From Planctomycetota bacterium (GTDB taxonomy: Bacteria > Planctomycetota > UBA1135 > JADKAF01): a stretch of DNA of 64,000 bases. Below the pieces are notes generated by a model. The model saw only the letters and a program-made list of their open reading frames with translations. It had not been told where the DNA came from and searched no databases. The DNA is taken from the NCBI GenBank assembly GCA_016719295.1, contig JADKAF010000001.1:3286001-3350000 (forward strand), given 5' to 3'. Shown here piece by piece: positions 17,544 through 26,563 of the stretch. How positions within the stretch are numbered: the first letter of the stretch is position 1; the number at the start of each line of letters is the position of its first letter. A program made the position numbers and the translations under genes.

Positions 17544-19736
17544 ATGCGAAATCTCCTTCGCGTCCCGCTCGCCCTCTCGGTGCTCGCGGTGATCGCCGGG
17601 ACTGCGTCCGCGCAGTTCTCCCTCCGGACCCTCTACGGGTCGAACAACTACGGCAACGTCGGCGGCGCGATCTACTTCGATCTCAACGTGACCAACACGG
17701 TCCGGATCACGCAGCTCGACATGAATTACATGGCGCCCTTCGGCACGCCGGTCGGCGTCGCGGTGCACACGACACCCGGCACCTACAACGGCAACGAAGG
17801 CAACCCCGCTGCGTGGACGCAGGTCGCCATCGACAACGGCACGGCGGTCGCGCAGGGCCAGGACATCCCGACGCCGGTCACGCTGCAGACGCCGATCCTG
17901 CTCACTCCCGGCAGCTACGGCATCGCGCTCGTCGCCGTCGGCTCCGAGCACGCGTACACCAACGGCACCGGAACGAACCAGAACTACAACGACGCGAACC
18001 TCGCGATCGCGTTGGGTTCGGCGACGAACTTTCCCTTTGCCGCGCCCGCCTTCACGCCGCGCGTGTGGAACGGCGAGATCTACTACACCCTCGGCCAGGG
18101 GCTCTTCGCCAACTTCACGGCCAGCACGACCTCGGGCCCGACCCCGCTCAACGTGACCTTCACGGACACGACCTTCACGAGCGACCCGGCCGGCGTCACG
18201 AGCTGGGCCTGGGACCTCAACGGCGACAGCATCGTCGACTCGAACGCGCAGGCGCCGAGCTTCACCTACACGACCTGCGGCTTCTACGACGTGTCGCTGA
18301 CCGTCACCGACGCGACGCATCCGCCGTCGACGATCACCAAGACCGCGTACATCCAAGCCGATCCGCAGCTCCTGGTGCAGGCGAGCTTCGCGACGGCCGG
18401 CACGGGCACCCCGCTGCAGATCCAGTTCACCGACACCTCGACGGGCAGCCCGACGCTGTGGAGCTGGGACTTCGATGGCGACAACATCCCGGACTCGGCG
18501 GTGCAGAACCCGACGCACACCTACCCGGTGGGCGGCAGCTACAACGTGACGCTCTCCGTCACGAACGCGTGCGGCACGGACTCGGTGACGTCGCCGATCT
18601 TCGTCATCGGCAACGATGATTGCGGCGCCGCGTCGGCGGTGGCCCTCGGCAACAACGGGCCGTACTCGAACGTCGGCGCGACGACCAACCCGCTCGACCC
18701 GCTCTGGCCGTGCGGCGCCGGCGGCAGCGACCTCTGGTTCAGCTACACGACGGCGAACGCGGGCACGCTCGCGCTCGACACCTGCGGCAGCGCCTACGAC
18801 ACGACGCTCGAAGCGTTCTCGGGCACCTGCGGCGCGCTGAGCTCGCTCGTCTGCAACGACGACGCGTGCGGTCTGCAGTCGAGCCTCCAGCTCCCGGTCT
18901 CGGCCGGGCAGCTCGTGATCTTCCGCGTCGGCGGCTTCGGAGGCGCGCAGGGCAGCTTCGTCATCAACGTGTCCGAGATCCCGGCGCTCACCAACGACGA
19001 GTGCATCAACGCGATCCCGGTCGGCGCGGGCCAGAACGGTCCGTTCAGCAACGTCGGCGCCACCGACAACCCGCTCGACCCGCTCTGGCCCTGCGCGGCC
19101 GGCGGCAGCGACATCTGGTTCTCGCTGCAGGTGAACTGCGCGACCTCGATCACGATCGACACCTGCCACGGCTCGTCGTACGACACCGCGCTGGAGATCC
19201 TCCAGGGCACCTGCGGCGCGCTGACCAGCGTGGTCTGCAACGACGACTTCTGCGGCCTGCAGTCGACCGTCAACTTCGCCGCGACGCCCGGCATCTACTA
19301 CATCCGCGCGGGCGGCTTCGGCGGCGGCCAGGGCACCTTCACGCTCGACATCGCCATCTCCGGCAGCGGCTCCTTCAGCTCGGTGCTCGCGGGCTGCGGC
19401 CAGGCGACGCTGAGCGCGAGCGGCTCGGCGAACCTCGGCGGCAGCGTGCAATACCAGATGAACAACGTCGCCGGTACGCCCGCTCTGTGGCTCGGCCTCG
19501 TGCAGTTCGCCGTGCCGCTCTGCCCGCCCGCGGGCTGCCAGCTGGGCACGACCTTCGACGTGCAGCTCCCCATCGGCGTCGGCAGCTTCAGCGGCCCGGT
19601 GCCCTGCGATCACACGCTGCGCAATCGCACGTTCTACATCCAGGGTCTCGACCTGGGTGGCGTCGGCGGCTGCTCGCCGGCGATCTTCGGCGTCGGCGTC
19701 TCGACGACCGAGGTCATCGCGACGACGGTCGGCTAG
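17544..19736 (+). CDS. Secreted modular PKD protein, head A / tail alpha (paralogue 1 of 8)
   Basis: The 730-residue protein starts at the ATG at 17544 with a signal peptide ending GTASAQ. Head A (about 24-190) contains GGAIYFDLNVTN, PGTYNGNEGN, LTPGSYGIAL and PRVWNGEIYY. Two PKD domains follow (about 195-360) with W-x-WDLNGDSIVDSN and WDFDGDNIPDS loops, which look like calcium-binding insertions. Next come two PPC-like beta-sandwich domains (NDDCGAA..., NDECINA...), each with a SDxWFS, DTC and CNDDxCGLQS pattern. The tail (about 615-730) has paired cysteines (PLCPPAGC, PVPCD, GGC) and ends VIATTVG. Likely exported; no anchor or catalytic site seen. Residues encoded by 17991-18389 are almost identical in DNA to 20432-20830 of the next gene. 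Confidence 0.8.
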   Translation: MRNLLRVPLALSVLAVIAGTASAQFSLRTLYGSNNYGNVGGAIYFDLNVTNTVRITQLDMNYMAPFGTPVGVAVHTTPGTYNGNEGNPAAWTQVAIDNGTAVAQGQDIPTPVTLQTPILLTPGSYGIALVAVGSEHAYTNGTGTNQNYNDANLAIALGSATNFPFAAPAFTPRVWNGEIYYTLGQGLFANFTASTTSGPTPLNVTFTDTTFTSDPAGVTSWAWDLNGDSIVDSNAQAPSFTYTTCGFYDVSLTVTDATHPPSTITKTAYIQADPQLLVQASFATAGTGTPLQIQFTDTSTGSPTLWSWDFDGDNIPDSAVQNPTHTYPVGGSYNVTLSVTNACGTDSVTSPIFVIGNDDCGAASAVALGNNGPYSNVGATTNPLDPLWPCGAGGSDLWFSYTTANAGTLALDTCGSAYDTTLEAFSGTCGALSSLVCNDDACGLQSSLQLPVSAGQLVIFRVGGFGGAQGSFVINVSEIPALTNDECINAIPVGAGQNGPFSNVGATDNPLDPLWPCAAGGSDIWFSLQVNCATSITIDTCHGSSYDTALEILQGTCGALTSVVCNDDFCGLQSTVNFAATPGIYYIRAGGFGGGQGTFTLDIAISGSGSFSSVLAGCGQATLSASGSANLGGSVQYQMNNVAGTPALWLGLVQFAVPLCPPAGCQLGTTFDVQLPIGVGSFSGPVPCDHTLRNRTFYIQGLDLGGVGGCSPAIFGVGVSTTEVIATTVG

Positions 19737-19783
19737 GGCCGTGATTCGCGCGGCGCCACGATTGGCGCTGCCGGTCGACACTC

Positions 19784-19815
19784 GCGGGCCGCTGCTCTCC
19801 GGAGCAGCGGCCCGC
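19784..19815 (+). terminator. Strong hairpin after paralogue 1
   Basis: Arms 19784-19797 and 19802-19815 form a 14-bp perfect stem with a TCCG loop, 48 nt after the stop. A related GCGGGCCGCT/AGCGGCCCGC hairpin follows the next paralogue, so the terminator seems to have been duplicated with the gene. Confidence 0.6.
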
Positions 19816-19985
19816 GTCGCTTTCGGCGCCGTCGCCTAGCTGGGGGCTTGAAAGCGCCGCCGCGCTTGTGGCCGTCTGCATCTTGATCGTAGTGTCGCTA
19901 CGCCGTGCCGCGTGCTCGCACCTGCCTGCGAAGCCCTCCGTCTGGCGAGCGGCATGGCATCTCCGTCTCTTTCTCGAGGTCTCCG

Positions 19986-22187
19986 ATGCATCGCCTCCTA
20001 CGCATCCCGCTCGCGCTCGGCGCTCTCGCGGTGATGTCCAGCGTGGCCTCCGCGCAGTTCTCTCTCCGCACCCTCTACGGCTACGACAACTACGGCAACG
20101 TCGGTGGCGCGGTCTACTTCGATCTCAACGTCACCAACACCGTCCGCATCACGCAGCTCGACACCAATTATCTTGCACCGTTCGGCAGTCCCGTCGGCGT
20201 CCAGGTCTACACGACGCCGGGGACCTACAACGGGAACGAAGGCAACCCCGCCGCCTGGACCCAGGTCGGTCAGGACAACGGCGTGGCGACCTCGCAGGGC
20301 CCGGACGTCCCGACCCCCCTCGTGCTCCAGGCGCCATTCCTCCTGACGCCCGGCAGCTACGGCATCGCGCTCGTCGCGGTGGGCTCCGAGCACGCGTACA
20401 CCAATGGCACCGGCGCGAACCAGAGCTTCAGCGACGCGAACCTCGCGATCGCGTTGGGTTCGGCGACGAACTTCCCCTTTGCCGCGCCCGCCTTCACGCC
20501 GCGCGTGTGGAACGGCGAGATCTACTACACCCTCGGCCAGGGACTCTTCGCCAACTTCACGGCCAGCACGACTTCGGGCCCGACCCCGCTCAACGTGACC
20601 TTCACGGACACGACCTTCACGAGCGACCCGGCCGGCGTCACGAGCTGGGCCTGGGACCTCAACGGCGACAGCATCGTCGACTCGAACGCGCAGGCGCCGA
20701 GCTTCACCTACACGACCTGCGGCTTCTACAACGTGTCGCTGACCGTCACCGACGCGACGCATCCGCCGTCGACGATCACCAAGACCGCGTACATCCAAGC
20801 CGATCCGCAGCTCCTGGTGCAGGCGAGCTTCGTCACGAGCGGCACGGCGACGCCGCTGCAGATCCAGTTCACGGACACCTCCTCGGGCAGCCCGACGCTC
20901 TGGTCGTGGGACCTCGACGGCGACAACGTGCCGGACTCGGCGCAGCAGAACCCGACCTTCACCTACGCGGCCGGCGGGAGCTACAACGTCACGCTGACCG
21001 CCACGAACTCGTGCGGCGCGAACACCACGACGCAGTCGATCTTCGTCCTGGCCAACGACGAGTGCACGGGCGCCACGCCGGTCGTCGCCGGCTTCAACGG
21101 TCCGTTCTCCAACGTCGGCGCGACGGATAACCCGCTCGATCCGGCTTGGCCGTGCGCGGGCGGCGGCAGCGACGTGTGGTTCGCCTACACCGTCGCCGCG
21201 ACGGGCCTGCTCAGCATCGACCTCTGCGGCAGCAGCTACGACACGGCGCTGGAGGCGTTCAGCGGCACCTGCGGCGCGCTGAGCTCGATCGCGTGCAACG
21301 ACGACTTCTGCGGACTCAAGTCCGGCCTCGCACCGTTCTCGGTCACGACCGGCCAGCTCGTGCTCTTCCGCGTCGGCGGCTTCTTCGCCGGCCAGGGCAG
21401 CTTCGTCATCAACATCTCCGAGATCCCGCCGCTGGCGAACGACGAGTGCATCAACGCGATCCCGATCAACCTCGGGTCGAACGGCAGCTTCTCGAACGTC
21501 GGCGCCACGGATAATCCCCTCGATCCGGCCTGGCCGTGCGCGAGCGGCGGCAGCGACGTCTGGTTCAGCCTGACGCTCGCCTGCCCGCTGAGCATCGACA
21601 TCAACACCTGCGCCGGCACGAACTTCGACACGGCGCTCGAGGTCTTCACCGGCACCTGCGGGTCGCTGGTCAGCCTCGCCTGCAGCGACGACTCGTGCGG
21701 CCTGCAGTCCTCGGTGAGCTTCACCGCCACGCCGGGCGTCGCGTACTTCATCCGCGTCGGAGGCTTCTTCGCCGGCCAGGGCTCGTTCACCCTCGACGTC
21801 GCTGCCACGGGTAACGGCGCGTTCTTCGAGCTCCAGCCCGGCGCAGGCCAGGCATCGCTCGTCGCCAGCGGCTCGCCGAACCTCGGCGCCTCGGTGACCT
21901 ACCAGATGGTGAACCAGGTCGGCACCGCGCAGCTCTGGTTCGGCGTGAACCAGTTCGCGATCCCGCTCTGCCCGGGCGCCGGCCTGCCGGTGATCTTCAC
22001 CACGCTCGACATCCTCCTGCCCTTCGGCCTCAGCACCTTCACTTCTCCGGTGCCCTGCGATCCGAACCTCCGCGGTCGGGCGTTCTACATCCAGGGTCTC
22101 GACTGGGGTGGCACGGGCGGCTGCAACCCGGCCTACTTCGGCATCGGGGTCAGCACCACCAACACGATCGCCACGCGCGTCGGCTGA
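19986..22187 (+). CDS. Secreted modular PKD protein, head A / tail alpha (paralogue 2 of 8)
   Basis: The 733-residue protein starts at the ATG at 19986 with a signal peptide ending SSVASAQ. Domain order matches paralogue 1: head A, two PKD domains with NGDSIVDSN and DGDNVPDS loops, two PPC-like domains, tail alpha with PLCPGAGLPV, PVPCD and GGC. The second cysteine of the PLCPPAGC motif is missing here (PLCPGAGLPV). In the 399-nt patch 20432-20830 I count four differences from paralogue 1, while flanking heads and PPC-like domains are far more diverged. It is a tandem duplicate with later local gene conversion. Function unknown; adhesion or surface-layer roles are plausible for PKD proteins. 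Confidence 0.8.
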   Translation: MHRLLRIPLALGALAVMSSVASAQFSLRTLYGYDNYGNVGGAVYFDLNVTNTVRITQLDTNYLAPFGSPVGVQVYTTPGTYNGNEGNPAAWTQVGQDNGVATSQGPDVPTPLVLQAPFLLTPGSYGIALVAVGSEHAYTNGTGANQSFSDANLAIALGSATNFPFAAPAFTPRVWNGEIYYTLGQGLFANFTASTTSGPTPLNVTFTDTTFTSDPAGVTSWAWDLNGDSIVDSNAQAPSFTYTTCGFYNVSLTVTDATHPPSTITKTAYIQADPQLLVQASFVTSGTATPLQIQFTDTSSGSPTLWSWDLDGDNVPDSAQQNPTFTYAAGGSYNVTLTATNSCGANTTTQSIFVLANDECTGATPVVAGFNGPFSNVGATDNPLDPAWPCAGGGSDVWFAYTVAATGLLSIDLCGSSYDTALEAFSGTCGALSSIACNDDFCGLKSGLAPFSVTTGQLVLFRVGGFFAGQGSFVINISEIPPLANDECINAIPINLGSNGSFSNVGATDNPLDPAWPCASGGSDVWFSLTLACPLSIDINTCAGTNFDTALEVFTGTCGSLVSLACSDDSCGLQSSVSFTATPGVAYFIRVGGFFAGQGSFTLDVAATGNGAFFELQPGAGQASLVASGSPNLGASVTYQMVNQVGTAQLWFGVNQFAIPLCPGAGLPVIFTTLDILLPFGLSTFTSPVPCDPNLRGRAFYIQGLDWGGTGGCNPAYFGIGVSTTNTIATRVG

Positions 22188-22232
22188 GCCGACGATCCTG
22201 CGCGCGCGCCGCATCCTGCGGCGCGCGAGCTC

Positions 22233-22267
22233 GCGGGCCGCTCTCCCAGCTCGGGATAGCGGCCCGC
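22233..22267 (+). terminator. Hairpin after paralogue 2
   Basis: GCGGGCCGCT (22233-22242) pairs with AGCGGCCCGC (22258-22267), stem 10 bp, loop 15 nt. It lies 46 nt after the stop and 8 nt before the 3' end of the oppositely oriented tRNA gene, so it could stop transcription from either side. Confidence 0.5.
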
Positions 22268-22274
22268 GGCGCTT

Positions 22275-22348
22275 TGGGTCCTGCGGGACTCGAACCCGCA
22301 ACCAGCAGATTATGAGTCCGCGGCTCTGACCGATTGAGCTAAGGACCC
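22275..22348 (-). tRNA. tRNA with CAU anticodon, probably tRNA-Ile2 (lysidine type)
   Basis: On the minus strand the acceptor arms are GGGTCCT (22348-22342) and AGGACCC (22282-22276), with discriminator A at 22275. The D arm is GCTCAATCGGTCAGAGC. The anticodon stem GCGGA/TCTGC encloses the loop CTCATAA, giving anticodon CAU. The T arm is GCGGGTTCGAGTCCCGC. The CUUAGCUCA start, GGACUCAUAAUC and UUGCGGGUUCGAGUCC resemble bacterial tRNA-Ile2 more than elongator tRNA-Met, but CAU alone does not decide. CCA is not encoded. The rest of 22188-22516 holds only the hairpin and a gene leader. Confidence 0.9.
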
Positions 22349-22516
22349 GGCGCGCACTCCTATACCGGCTGCGGGCATGCGGCGCACGCGCGCAGATCGC
22401 GAAGAGGCGGGGAACCTTCGGGCGAACGATCCCCGTCGTAGAGAGTTCGTTGCCCGTCGTCCTGCGGTCGCCCGCTCGGACGACTCCGTCCCCATTCCGG
22501 CAAGGAAGCCCTCCCC

Positions 22517-24457
22517 ATGCCCTCCTTCCGCTTCGGCGCCCGCGCGCTCGCCGCGACGCTCTCCCTCGGCATCGCCGCGACAGCGCAATCCACCCAGACG
22601 CTGCCTCGCGGCTTCGATACGACCGAAGGCAGCTCGTCGACGGGCTTCCCCTTCAGCCAGACGGCCACGCACAAGTGGCACTGGGTCTATGACAGCGCGC
22701 AGTTCGTCGCGAACTACCCGATCCTGATCCGCCAGATCGACATCCGCCCGGACGGCTCGGTCGCGTCGTGGGGCCCGCAGACCTACCAGAACTTCGAGAT
22801 GCGCCTCGGCGCGTCGCAGAACCACTACGCCGTCGGCTCCTACAACGCCACCTTCGATGCGAACTGGGCGCCGGGCACCGGCTCGCCGCACGCGTTCTTC
22901 CAAGGCGCGCTCAACGTGCCGGCGGGCACTCGGCCCGGCACCGGCGGACCCAACGCGTGGTCCATCTCGGTCACCGGGGCTCCCTTCCTCTACGACCCGA
23001 CCAGCGGGAACGACTTCATCGTCGAGCTGCGCACTCCCGGCACGGGTCCGGGCACCAATCCGGTGCTGCACGCCACGGATGGCCAGACCGGCGCTGCCAA
23101 CGCGAACGGCGGGAACCGCTACGGCGACACCGCGAACGCGAGCGCCACGAACTGGACCTTCAGCAACAACGAATTCGTGCCGATCGTGCAGATCCACTAC
23201 ACGCCGGCGAGCGGGCTCTACGCCGGCTTCAGCGCGACGCCGAGCTCGGGTCCGACGCCGCTCAACGTCACGTTCACGGATACCTCGTTCAGCTCGGCAC
23301 CCGGCGGGATCTCGAGCTGGGCTTGGGATCTCGATGGCGACGGCATCGTCGACTCGAACGCCGCGAGCCCGAGCTTCAGCTACGCGACCTGCGGCAGGTA
23401 TGACGTGACCCTGACCGTCACGGACGGCGTGAACCCGGCCTCGACGATCACGCGCACCGACTTCATCACCGCCGATCCGCAGCTCCTGGTGAACGCGAGC
23501 TTCAGCTGGGTCCCCGGGCCGCTGCCGAACTCGATCCAGTTCACGGACACGTCCACGGGGAGCCCGAGCGTATGGTCGTGGGACTTCGATGGCGACAACG
23601 TGCCCGACTCGGCGCAGCAGAACCCGCTGTGGGCCTACGCGACCGGTGGGAGCTTCAACGTGAGCTTCACCGCGAGCAACGCTTGCGGCGGCGGCACGGC
23701 GAGCGGCACGGTCTTCGTCATCGCGAACGACGAATGCACGGGGGCGATCCCCCTGCAGCTCGGCCTGAGCCCGGTGTACTCGAATACCAACGCCACGACC
23801 TCGCAGGCCTGGCCGTGCGCAGGAGGTGGCAGCGACCTCTGGTACTCCTACCGCTCGACCTGCAACGGGACCCTCGAGGTGAACACCTGCACGGGTACCA
23901 GCTACGACTCGGCGCTCGAAGCGTTCAGCGGCTCCTGCGGCTCCCTCACTCCGATCCTCTGCAACGACGACAGCTGCGGGCTGCAATCGCGCATCAGCTT
24001 CGCGGTGCTGCCGGCCACCACGTACTTCATCCGCGTCGGTGGCTACAGCAGCGCGCAGGGCAGCTTCCAGCTGAACTTGACCCTCTCGTCCACGGGCACC
24101 GGCAGCTTCGCGACGCAGTTCCCCGCGTGCGGCGGAGCGAACCTGGCCACCACCGGCGCGCCCAACCTCGGCGCGGCGATCGGCTTCACCATGACGCCGG
24201 CGACGGGCGCCACGTTCTTCATGGTCGGCAGCGTGCCGCTCGGCGTCCCGCTCTGCCCGCAGGGCTGCATCATCGGGCACAACATGGATGTCGTGCTGCC
24301 CGGCCCCACCTTCCAAGCCACCGTGCCCTGCTGGTCGTTCCTGCGCGGAGGCCAGGTCTACTTCCAAGGCCTCGAGCTCGGCACCGCAGGCGGATGCACG
24401 AGCGGCAATCCGCTGCAGCTCGTGACCACGCAGACGATCGTCGCCACGATCGGCTGA
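22517..24457 (+). CDS. Secreted modular PKD protein, head B / tail beta (paralogue 3 of 8)
   Basis: The 646-residue protein starts at the ATG at 22517 with a signal peptide ending GIAATAQ. Head B (about 23-230) is unrelated to head A: TLPRGFDTTEGSSSTGFPF, HKWHWVYDSAQF, DANWAPGTGSPHAFF, YDPTSGNDFIVELRTPGTG, NNEFVPIVQIHY. Two PKD domains follow, with DLDGDGIVDSN and DFDGDNVPDS loops, then a single PPC-like domain (NDECTGAIP ... CNDDSCGLQSR). Tail beta has ACGGANLATTGAPN, PLGVPLCPQGCIIGHNMDVV, VPCW and GGC, ending QTIVATIG. Exported, function unknown. The tail is close to that of the next two genes although their heads differ. Confidence 0.8.
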   Translation: MPSFRFGARALAATLSLGIAATAQSTQTLPRGFDTTEGSSSTGFPFSQTATHKWHWVYDSAQFVANYPILIRQIDIRPDGSVASWGPQTYQNFEMRLGASQNHYAVGSYNATFDANWAPGTGSPHAFFQGALNVPAGTRPGTGGPNAWSISVTGAPFLYDPTSGNDFIVELRTPGTGPGTNPVLHATDGQTGAANANGGNRYGDTANASATNWTFSNNEFVPIVQIHYTPASGLYAGFSATPSSGPTPLNVTFTDTSFSSAPGGISSWAWDLDGDGIVDSNAASPSFSYATCGRYDVTLTVTDGVNPASTITRTDFITADPQLLVNASFSWVPGPLPNSIQFTDTSTGSPSVWSWDFDGDNVPDSAQQNPLWAYATGGSFNVSFTASNACGGGTASGTVFVIANDECTGAIPLQLGLSPVYSNTNATTSQAWPCAGGGSDLWYSYRSTCNGTLEVNTCTGTSYDSALEAFSGSCGSLTPILCNDDSCGLQSRISFAVLPATTYFIRVGGYSSAQGSFQLNLTLSSTGTGSFATQFPACGGANLATTGAPNLGAAIGFTMTPATGATFFMVGSVPLGVPLCPQGCIIGHNMDVVLPGPTFQATVPCWSFLRGGQVYFQGLELGTAGGCTSGNPLQLVTTQTIVATIG

Positions 24458-24469
24458 GCTTCGCTCGAC

Positions 24470-24494
24470 GGCGGCGCCGTTCCGCGGCGCCGCC
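24470..24494 (+). terminator. Hairpin after paralogue 3
   Basis: GGCGGCGCC (24470-24478) pairs with GGCGCCGCC (24486-24494) around a 7-nt loop, 12 nt after the stop. It may end transcription or separate expression of the next gene 43 nt downstream. Confidence 0.5.
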
Positions 24495-24537
24495 CCCACC
24501 TTCGCTTCTCGCTCCTCCTCAACGGACCCAACGCCTC

Positions 24538-26352
24538 ATGAGATTCCGCTCCACGGCCCTCGCCCTCGCCGCGCTCGCTCTTCCGGCCGCCACGCTCTCG
24601 GCCCAGTGCGACCTCACCACGATCTTCGCGCAGAACAACGGCCTCGGCGTGAACAGCGTCTGCTACTTCGACTTGAACGCGACCGCCGGGTTCCGCGTGA
24701 CGGGTCTCAGCGTGAACACCACGGCCGCGGCCGGGCTCCCAGCCAACATCGAGATCTACACCATCCCCGGAACCTATACCGGCAACACGGCGAGCAGCGC
24801 GGGCTGGATCCTGCAGAGCGCCGGGAGCGGCACGACCGCCGGCACGAACGTCCCGACCTTCTGCCCGCTGGCGACGCCCTTCGTCGTCACGCCCGGAAGC
24901 TACGGCGTCTGCGTGCGCTACGTGGACATCGCGAACAGCTACACGAACGGAACGGGCGCGAATCAAGCGTACTCGAACGCGTTCTACTCGCTGACCCTCG
25001 GTGAGTCCGCCGGCTCGGCGTTCACGGGCGGCACCATCACGCCGCGCGTGTGGAACGGCACGATCCACTGCACGCCGGCGAGCGGCCTCTACGCGAGCTT
25101 CTCGGCGACGCCGACCTCGGGCGCGACGCCGCTCAACGCGACCTTCACCGACACCTCGTTCACCTCGGCGCCCGGCGGCGTCACGAGCTGGGCGTGGGAC
25201 CTGGACGGCGACAGCATCGTCGACTCGAACGCCGCGAACCCGAGCTTCACGTACACGACCTGCGGTCGCTACGACGTGACGCTCACGGTGAACGACGGCG
25301 TGAACCCGCAGAGCAGCATCACGCGCAACGACTACATCGTCGCGGATCCGCAGCTCCTCGTGAACGCGAGCTTCAGCTCGGCGCCCTCGGGCCCGCTGGC
25401 CTTCCAGTTCACGGACACCTCCGCGGGCTCGCCCACGCAGTGGAGCTGGGACTTCGACGGCGACAACATCCCCGACTCGGCGCTGCAGAACCCGAGCTGG
25501 ACCTACGGCACCGGTGGTCTCTACACGGTGACGCTGACCGCGAGCAACGCCTGCGGCGGCGGCACGGTCAGCAATCAGGTGAACGTGATCGCGAACGACG
25601 ACTGCACCGGGGCGATCCCGGTCGGCCAGGGTCGCAACGGGCCCTTCTCGAACGTCGGCGCGGCGAGCTCGGGCTCGTTCACCTGCGGCGGCACGACGGA
25701 CAGCGACGTCTGGTTCCGCTACACCTCGGGCTGCAATGCCACCCTCGAGATCAACACCTGCGGCACCGCGCCGACCTGGGACACCAAGATCTCGGTGCAC
25801 ACCGGCCAATGCGGTGCGCTGACCCAGATCGCGTGCAACGATGACGCGGGCGCCGGCTGCGGCGCTTCCACGCTGCTCTCGCGCGTCACCGGTGTTCCGG
25901 TCTCGGCGGGTCAGACGATCTACATCGCGATGGGCGGCTACGTCGGGCGCCAGGGCGTCTTCGTGTTCGACATCATCTCCACGACGGCGGGCACCGGCAC
26001 CTTCGCCACGCAGTTCCCCGCCTGCGGCGGCGCGAACCTCGCGACGACGGGCCTCCCGAACATCGGCTCGCCGATCAGCTTCACGATGACCCCCGCGACG
26101 GGTGTCGCCTTCTTCATGATCGGCAGCGTGCCGCTGGGTGTCCCGCTCTGCCCGCAGGGCTGCATCATCGGGCACAACATGGACGTCGTGCTGCCCGGCC
26201 CGACCTTCAGCGCCACCATCCCCTGCTGGGCCTTCCTCCGCGGCGGCCAGGCCTACTTCCAGGGCTTGGAGCTCGGTGTCGCCGGCGGCTGCCCGAGCGG
26301 CAACCCCGTGCAGCTCGTAACCACGCAGACGATCGTCGCCACGATCGGCTGA
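24538..26352 (+). CDS. Secreted modular PKD protein, head A / tail beta (paralogue 4 of 8)
   Basis: The 604-residue protein starts at the ATG at 24538 with a signal peptide ending ATLSAQ. Head A is diverged but clear (NSVCYFDLNATAGFRVTGL, IPGTYTGNTASSAGW, VTPGSYGVCVRY, SYTNGTGANQAYSN, PRVWNGTIHC). Two PKD domains carry DLDGDSIVDSN and DFDGDNIPDS. A PPC-like domain has a slightly longer cysteine pattern (CNDDAGAGCGASTLLSR) than its relatives. Tail beta ends QTIVATIG and matches paralogues 3 and 5 closely. So a head found on paralogues 1, 2 and 7 is joined to the tail of its neighbours. Exported; no catalytic motif. Confidence 0.8.
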   Translation: MRFRSTALALAALALPAATLSAQCDLTTIFAQNNGLGVNSVCYFDLNATAGFRVTGLSVNTTAAAGLPANIEIYTIPGTYTGNTASSAGWILQSAGSGTTAGTNVPTFCPLATPFVVTPGSYGVCVRYVDIANSYTNGTGANQAYSNAFYSLTLGESAGSAFTGGTITPRVWNGTIHCTPASGLYASFSATPTSGATPLNATFTDTSFTSAPGGVTSWAWDLDGDSIVDSNAANPSFTYTTCGRYDVTLTVNDGVNPQSSITRNDYIVADPQLLVNASFSSAPSGPLAFQFTDTSAGSPTQWSWDFDGDNIPDSALQNPSWTYGTGGLYTVTLTASNACGGGTVSNQVNVIANDDCTGAIPVGQGRNGPFSNVGAASSGSFTCGGTTDSDVWFRYTSGCNATLEINTCGTAPTWDTKISVHTGQCGALTQIACNDDAGAGCGASTLLSRVTGVPVSAGQTIYIAMGGYVGRQGVFVFDIISTTAGTGTFATQFPACGGANLATTGLPNIGSPISFTMTPATGVAFFMIGSVPLGVPLCPQGCIIGHNMDVVLPGPTFSATIPCWAFLRGGQAYFQGLELGVAGGCPSGNPVQLVTTQTIVATIG

Positions 26353-26376
26353 GCCACGCCGAATCCGCTGCGACAA

Positions 26377-26418
26377 GCGCGGGGCGAGTGCGAGCTGCGT
26401 CGCGCACCCGCCCCGCGC
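26377..26418 (+). terminator. Long hairpin after paralogue 4
   Basis: GCGCGGGGCG (26377-26386) pairs with CGCCCCGCGC (26409-26418), and an inner GTGCG/CGCAC pair extends the fold. It starts 24 nt after the stop. The rest of 26353-26563 is a non-coding leader for the next gene. Confidence 0.5.
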
Positions 26419-26563
26419 CATTCCCGGCCATACGAGATCGCAAGTTGCGCTTCGGGGCTGTTCAGGATGCCGCTGGCGGAACAAGATTCACTCTGGTCTC
26501 TCGCGATGCGCATCGTCGCGCCATCGCTCGAGTCCATCCCCACCCCGTCAAGGGAAGGTCCCC

